Source: Plectrocnemia conspersa | Taxonomy: Eukaryota; Arthropoda; Insecta; Trichoptera; Polycentropodidae | NCBI GenBank assembly: GCA_009617715.1 | Contig: VTFK01000120.1 | Location: forward strand, 1-64,000 | Reading direction: 5' to 3' | Length of the DNA: 64,000 bases | In this document: one piece after another, positions 59,873 to 64,000 of the stretch | Position numbering within the stretch: position 1 is the stretch's first letter | Layout of the letters: each line of letters begins with the position of its first letter | Position numbers and translations under genes: made by a program | The notes under the pieces: model-generated | What the model saw: only the letters and a program-made list of their open reading frames with translations | The model's database searches: none | What the model was told of the DNA's origin: nothing

Positions 59873-60000
59873 ATGTGCTTAAGTATGTATGTTTGTATAT
59901 GGATCATAATAAAATATCACGCAGCAAATTATATATAAAAAAATATTTTCAGTAATAATAAGGCATCTTATGGAGTACCACAGAAATATAAATTGGGTCT
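59873..60000. other. AT-rich spacer
   Basis: No feature. Confidence 0.5.
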
Positions 60001-60200
60001 ATTAATGTTTGTGTTGTGCTTAAAACATATAACGTAGTCTCTGACTATTGACCTGAAAGACTTGGGTTCAAATTAGTGCTTTTCAATTTCTATCGTGTCA
60101 GCGAGATTAAAATTAGTGATAAGTATATAATTATAATTCCGATCGATCATCACAGATAGGCTACCTTGATTATTCTCATTTCACGGATGAATATCATATT
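60001..60200 (+). repeat. tRNA-derived SINE, copy 2
   Basis: B-box-like TTGGGTTCAAATT at 60062-60074, preceded by a decayed tRNA-like region (TAGTCTCTGACTATTGACCT). The body AATTTCTATCGTGTCAGCGA matches the body of the SINE at 48571-48690. The A box is poor. The 3' part to about 60200 (GATAGGCTACCTTGATTATT) is not seen in copy 1. Confidence 0.55.
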
Positions 60201-60599
60201 AGCTAATTAAAATTGAGCTAGGTCGTATATATTACGTATTAAAATTTCTCTTATAATGAGCTATTTCAACTCATAAATAATATTTTATATGTATTAAAAA
60301 AATATATTTGCATCTAGTAAAAAGTGTAAAATTAATCAAATTGCATATAAAATATTGATCTAAATTATAAATTTGAAAAAAAAAAAAATTAAATACAAGC
60401 AAAATTAAATATATGTTATTAAACAGTAAGAATGAAGAATATGTGAAGGCAATAATTGATAGGTGAACTATATAATTAGTTAGTACAATTAAGTGTAGTA
60501 GGTATATATTAGATATAAATTAAATGTATAAAAACAATTTTTACATGTTTATTTTATTAAATCGTAATTTTGCATTGTTTCAACAGAGAAAAAACATAC
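60201..60599. other. AT-rich noncoding stretch
   Basis: No feature. Confidence 0.5.
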
Positions 60600-61005
60600 A
60601 CACATACACACATCGGGGACAAGATGGGTGATATATGCGGTACAAATGTGACCAATGTGTCGATAGGCATTTGGGGTATTACTTGAAAGGCAATTCTTCT
60701 AGTCGACGATAAGAGGCACCGGCTCGGCCGCCATAAATCAGCTCGTGCAAGAACGGCGAAACTATTGGATTTCCCTTTGATTCCATATCCGCTCGGCCCT
60801 ACCATATTTTTCCCCGGAGCAACGTCCCACTTCCGGCATTTTCCACGTGACTTCCGGTTAATTTACTTACGGTTCGAAATACCAAGATTGATTTACGCCC
60901 CCTTAAACTATTTCTCTGCGAGCTCAACTGGGGTTTACTTTTTTCTTTAAACAATCGTCCCTTAGGTAAAGGTTGAGGCAATCGCAGTTTATCAATTGGG
61001 GATAT
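60600..61005. other. GC-enriched island, candidate regulatory element
   Basis: About 400 bp. Contains CGGCTCGGCCGCCATAAATC (60720-60739), CCACGTGACTTCCGG and TTAATTTACTTACGG. Overlapping frames on both strands (60557-60805, 60765-60950, 60799-61008) give unrelated products without domains. Confidence 0.3.
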
Positions 61006-61149
61006 CATAAATATAAAATATATATTATAAAAATCAATGTGTGATTTTGATATGATTTAATTGATTGGTAAATTAAAATTGTGAACCATGAACTATCTGA
61101 GTTATCTACTAAGACCAGTAAATAATATGATACATTATAAAAATAACTA
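61006..61149. other. AT-rich spacer
   Basis: No feature. Confidence 0.5.
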
Positions 61150-61330
61150 TTTTGGGTTTTGAAGCCGAAGGTTGTCTGTCTCGAATCTTGTGATCGTCTC
61201 CCGATGTGAAAAAGTGTCACATCTTTTGATTTGAGATAGCTCTGTCGAATCACAGATGCGAATGTTTGCGGGCAATTGCATCCCTTGATTATTTAACTAA
61301 TAAAATGTGTTCACGCCTTGAATAATTTAA
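61150..61330 (+). repeat. Dispersed repeat family A, copy at 61 kb
   Basis: TTTTGGGTTTTGAAGCCGAA, then AGTGTCACATCTTTTGATTT, GAGATAGCTCTGTCGAATCA, CAGATGCGAATGTTTGCGGG, CAATTGCATCCCTTGATTAT, matching 4070-4160 of copy 2. It ends TGTGTTCACGCCTTGAA, like the GYTHEMC-C region of copy 1. The middle ATGGCAAGTC-GTATTATTGTC block is deleted. Confidence 0.6.
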
Positions 61331-62029
61331 ATTTTTAAAGATTGTGAGATAGACACATTGTCTTTTACGCACAAAAGGGTAGTTTTTATAGGGCATATGA
61401 GTGATTAATATGCTAGCAGGTAGGTGGTCTGTGAAATCTCCAATTATGACGCAACAGTGTTACTGAATATTCTTTTCTATTTTCCAGTATTTTGTCAAAA
61501 TAAATTGCTATTTTCATTTCATAAGTTTTAAATGGTCATTTGAATGACCTTGGCGCTACAGATGCTGCTGGTTGCTGAAATTAAATCACCTAAAAATAAA
61601 CCAGAAATATTATAGCTATTCAGTATGGTTAAGTTAGGGCATCAAATTCAGATATTAAGATTTGATTAAGAGCGTATTTCAGGTCTTGAGATGACATGAT
61701 TTTTTGCTACAATACTACTTTACCATTAATGCAGCTAATCAATAAAAACATATATTAAATATTTCATAAAATTTACACGTCAGATATAACAATTATGTAT
61801 ACCGCACATTTACATGTCTTAAAAAAACGTACTAATAATGTCTGATTGAATTGTCACAAAATAGGATCAGAGATCACACAGTTCTTGGTTGATCTTTTGA
61901 TATATTTTATTATTCAGGTGAGAGCTCTATAATAATAAAATCGGAAATTCATAACCACTAAATGTGGATTATGAACCAAACAATTGCCAGAACGTGAAAT
62001 TTTTTTTTCTTTGCGATACTAAATAATAA
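61331..62029. other. AT-rich noncoding stretch
   Basis: No feature. Confidence 0.5.
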
Positions 62030-62350
62030 GCAATGTCGGGAGTCAATACGCGCGTCGTGTGCGTCCTTTATTTTTATTTTTACCAACCCCGTCCGTCCCT
62101 TTCTTGCCGCTCGGAATTATTCCCCTTGGATGCGGTTATCCCTATCTCCAAAGTGGAAAACATAAATTTTATATGAAGATTTTATGGATGGATGGGAGAA
62201 TAACCTAACCGCGGAAGCTTTTGGCACCCGAGGGTCGCAAACGACGAAACATTTACGTACCTTTCGAACGGACCGGACCTCTATTTATCCGAAATGCGGA
62301 AATAAACGAAACACGTCATTTGCTATTGACGTTATTTATTATTTAATATC
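62030..62350. other. GC-enriched island, candidate regulatory element
   Basis: Contains CCTAACCGCGG (Runt-type AACCGC core, about 62203), TTTTATGGATGGATGG and GGACCGGACC. No open frame. Candidate regulatory element. Confidence 0.35.
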
Positions 62351-63789
62351 GTGACAATTTCTGTAGGGACTGTAGGAACTACTTTAATATAATTAGTGGC
62401 TTAGTTAATGGTTTCGATCGAAATTTTATTTTTTTTAAACTTTTTATTCATATAAAGATTGCTTTAATTTATGTATATATAATATAACATATTTATGAAT
62501 CAGTATTTAACATTTATAAAATAAACTGTATATCAAACAGTCCTTCCGGCGTCTTGGTGGCTGAAAAGTTCCTGACCCCGGAAGTTCTGATTAAAAATAA
62601 ACGATACAAAGTTATTTTTGTATGATACATTTATTTTCGGATGATATACTGTTGATAAAGTGATGATTAACATGTTTTTATTAGATCATTAATTGTAAAC
62701 TTGAGTTTAAGTATTTAAAGAATAATAAAATAAAATTATTTATGTAAAAAAAGAAATGTCAGTAAATATTACAATAGATGATTTAGTTATTACTGATGCA
62801 AATTTTTGATATTGAGTTGAATTTCAAATAAATATTTTAATTACTGTTAATTTAAAGAAAATTTATTTAGCAGAATAGTGTTATATGCTTTATCCTATTT
62901 CACAACAATCTTAATTTTAGCCAATAATGTGAATGCGTTGGGTTTTAAGATTTTTTAAATTATACTAAACTAAGACTTGTGTTAAGCCTTAAATATATAG
63001 TATATTAAGTACAATAAAAATACAGTCAGGTTTTTAATATAGAATCCTATATTAGGATAAACATTCAAACTGAATATTTGGTCGGTATGTATAAACAACG
63101 GTTAATAAACGTCTCAATTTGCTTTTACTCTTAAATTTTTTGTTGATCTTTCCTTTTGCATGCGCTGCATATGATCATATTTAATTATTTTGTATACATT
63201 ACCAAATGCGTTGAGGGAATAACGTTATTTCATAAAAATAAATACATGATCTAAAGATATTATCTATGCATATATGTATGTATAATAAAAACTACTCATT
63301 CACTGTATTATACACATGTATTTTAAATTCAGCAAAATTTTACATTTCTTGCTTAAAAATAAAATGTTTCATTTAAAATGCAAATGTATCAAATTAATTA
63401 CATATTAAATTCAGACATACAAATACAAAAAATCAGGCTGTTTTGTCACGTGATCGACTATAATACATATGTTGAATTATGTCTATTGTGCTACTGTATT
63501 TATTTTACATTTACTCTTAGAAATACGGTCATATTAAATCACCACATATTTAAAAATATATTAATCAAATTAATAAAAAGATTCACTGTAATGTTATGAT
63601 AATATTAGCCGATCCAACTCAAAAGCAAAAAAATGTCAAATTAAAAGATTTGATAATAAATTAATATTTTTATATTGATTTATGAATGCTTCTCAAACTG
63701 GTAAATATTATATATTCATTCTAAAACTATTATTATACAATTTTAAAATAAAACATATATTTATGTATTTCGATTAAGGGTAGCAATAA
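62351..63789. other. AT-rich stretch with TCACGTGA site
   Basis: TCACGTGA at 63446-63453. The plus frame 63378-63599 is A/T-driven and not recognisable. No gene. Confidence 0.45.
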
Positions 63790-64000
63790 AAGAAAAATTA
63801 CTTCGTCCTTCAGTTTGGTCTTCTACGAAACGGCGTAGTTTTTCACTATGGCAACGACAGATTACATTTGTCCTTGCGAAAAAGTCTGGAGTTTTGTTGT
63901 TTTCATTCGTACTACGTAGACACACCTTTTAACCTTTAACCTCGAATTACTGGTTTTTCAAACAACGCTTTTAAAAAAACTTACTAATTTGTAGTAAAGT
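63790..64000. other. Less AT-rich window edge with X-box half-site
   Basis: ACTATGGCAACGAC at 63846-63859 includes ATGGCAAC, half of an RFX X-box. TTCAGTTTGG at about 63810 resembles an initiator, but no TATA or downstream element is seen. The block runs toward the end of the window, so it might be the edge of a feature outside it. Confidence 0.25.

Noticed and set aside
1..64000. Known microRNAs (let-7, mir-10, iab-4, bantam, mir-9 and others)
   Set aside because: Their mature sequences were looked for by eye on both strands and not seen; a computed search would be more reliable.
1..64000. CRISPR arrays, bacterial operons, rRNA
   Set aside because: No regularly spaced repeats, no ribosome-binding-site-led gene series and no rRNA-like segments; composition and elements are those of an insect nuclear genome.

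Overview
The window looks like AT-rich (about 70 percent) nuclear DNA from an insect or a close arthropod relative. The reasons are the set of decayed transposons (jockey-type, RTE-like and another non-LTR element, an Irritans-like mariner, two hAT lineages, tRNA-derived SINEs, long foldback MITEs), TATA plus TCAGTT-type core-promoter spelling, and the absence of any bacterial gene structure. The order cannot be settled from sequence alone. No intact protein-coding gene is visible. Nearly all open frames of 60 to 150 codons are chance frames; the few with recognisable content are broken transposon genes.

Layout. 0.8-7.3 kb is a graveyard of plus-strand elements: two copies of a dispersed family with a coding-like frame (here 'family A'), two related jockey-type RT tails, and an RTE-like linker fragment. 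7.5-14 kb mixes GC-enriched islands, a minus-strand family A copy, a TATA/Inr promoter candidate (11639) and a candidate minus-strand terminal exon (13066-13124). 14-26 kb is AT-rich with a dispersed repeat (16.9 kb), a 213-bp foldback (17.5 kb), a 202-bp foldback MITE (24.3 kb) and a cluster of CRE-like sites (26.0-26.1 kb). 26.4-32.6 kb holds an unidentified two-block coding relic containing the family A motif, a 5'-truncated non-LTR retrotransposon, a short hairpin and a second copy of the 16.9-kb repeat. 33-45 kb is mostly plain AT-rich DNA with islands and an odd GC-rich tandem duplication set inside almost pure A/T sequence (37.7-38.6 kb). 45-51 kb has a complete-ended nonautonomous hAT with 8-bp target duplications, a SINE, a mariner relic and a second jockey RT relic. 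51-64 kb alternates AT-rich DNA and islands and carries a ZBED5-like hAT transposase relic beside another SINE.

Across the AT-rich background, about twenty islands of 150-500 bp have higher GC, no credible reading frame, and recognisable factor-binding words (TTTATGGC cluster, Exd/Hth-like TGATTGACAG, FTZ-F1/ERR-like TGACCTTGA, octamer ATGCAAAT, TGACGTCA, repeated TCACGTGA). This resembles the regulatory surroundings or large introns of a developmental gene, but that is inference: no comparative data were available.
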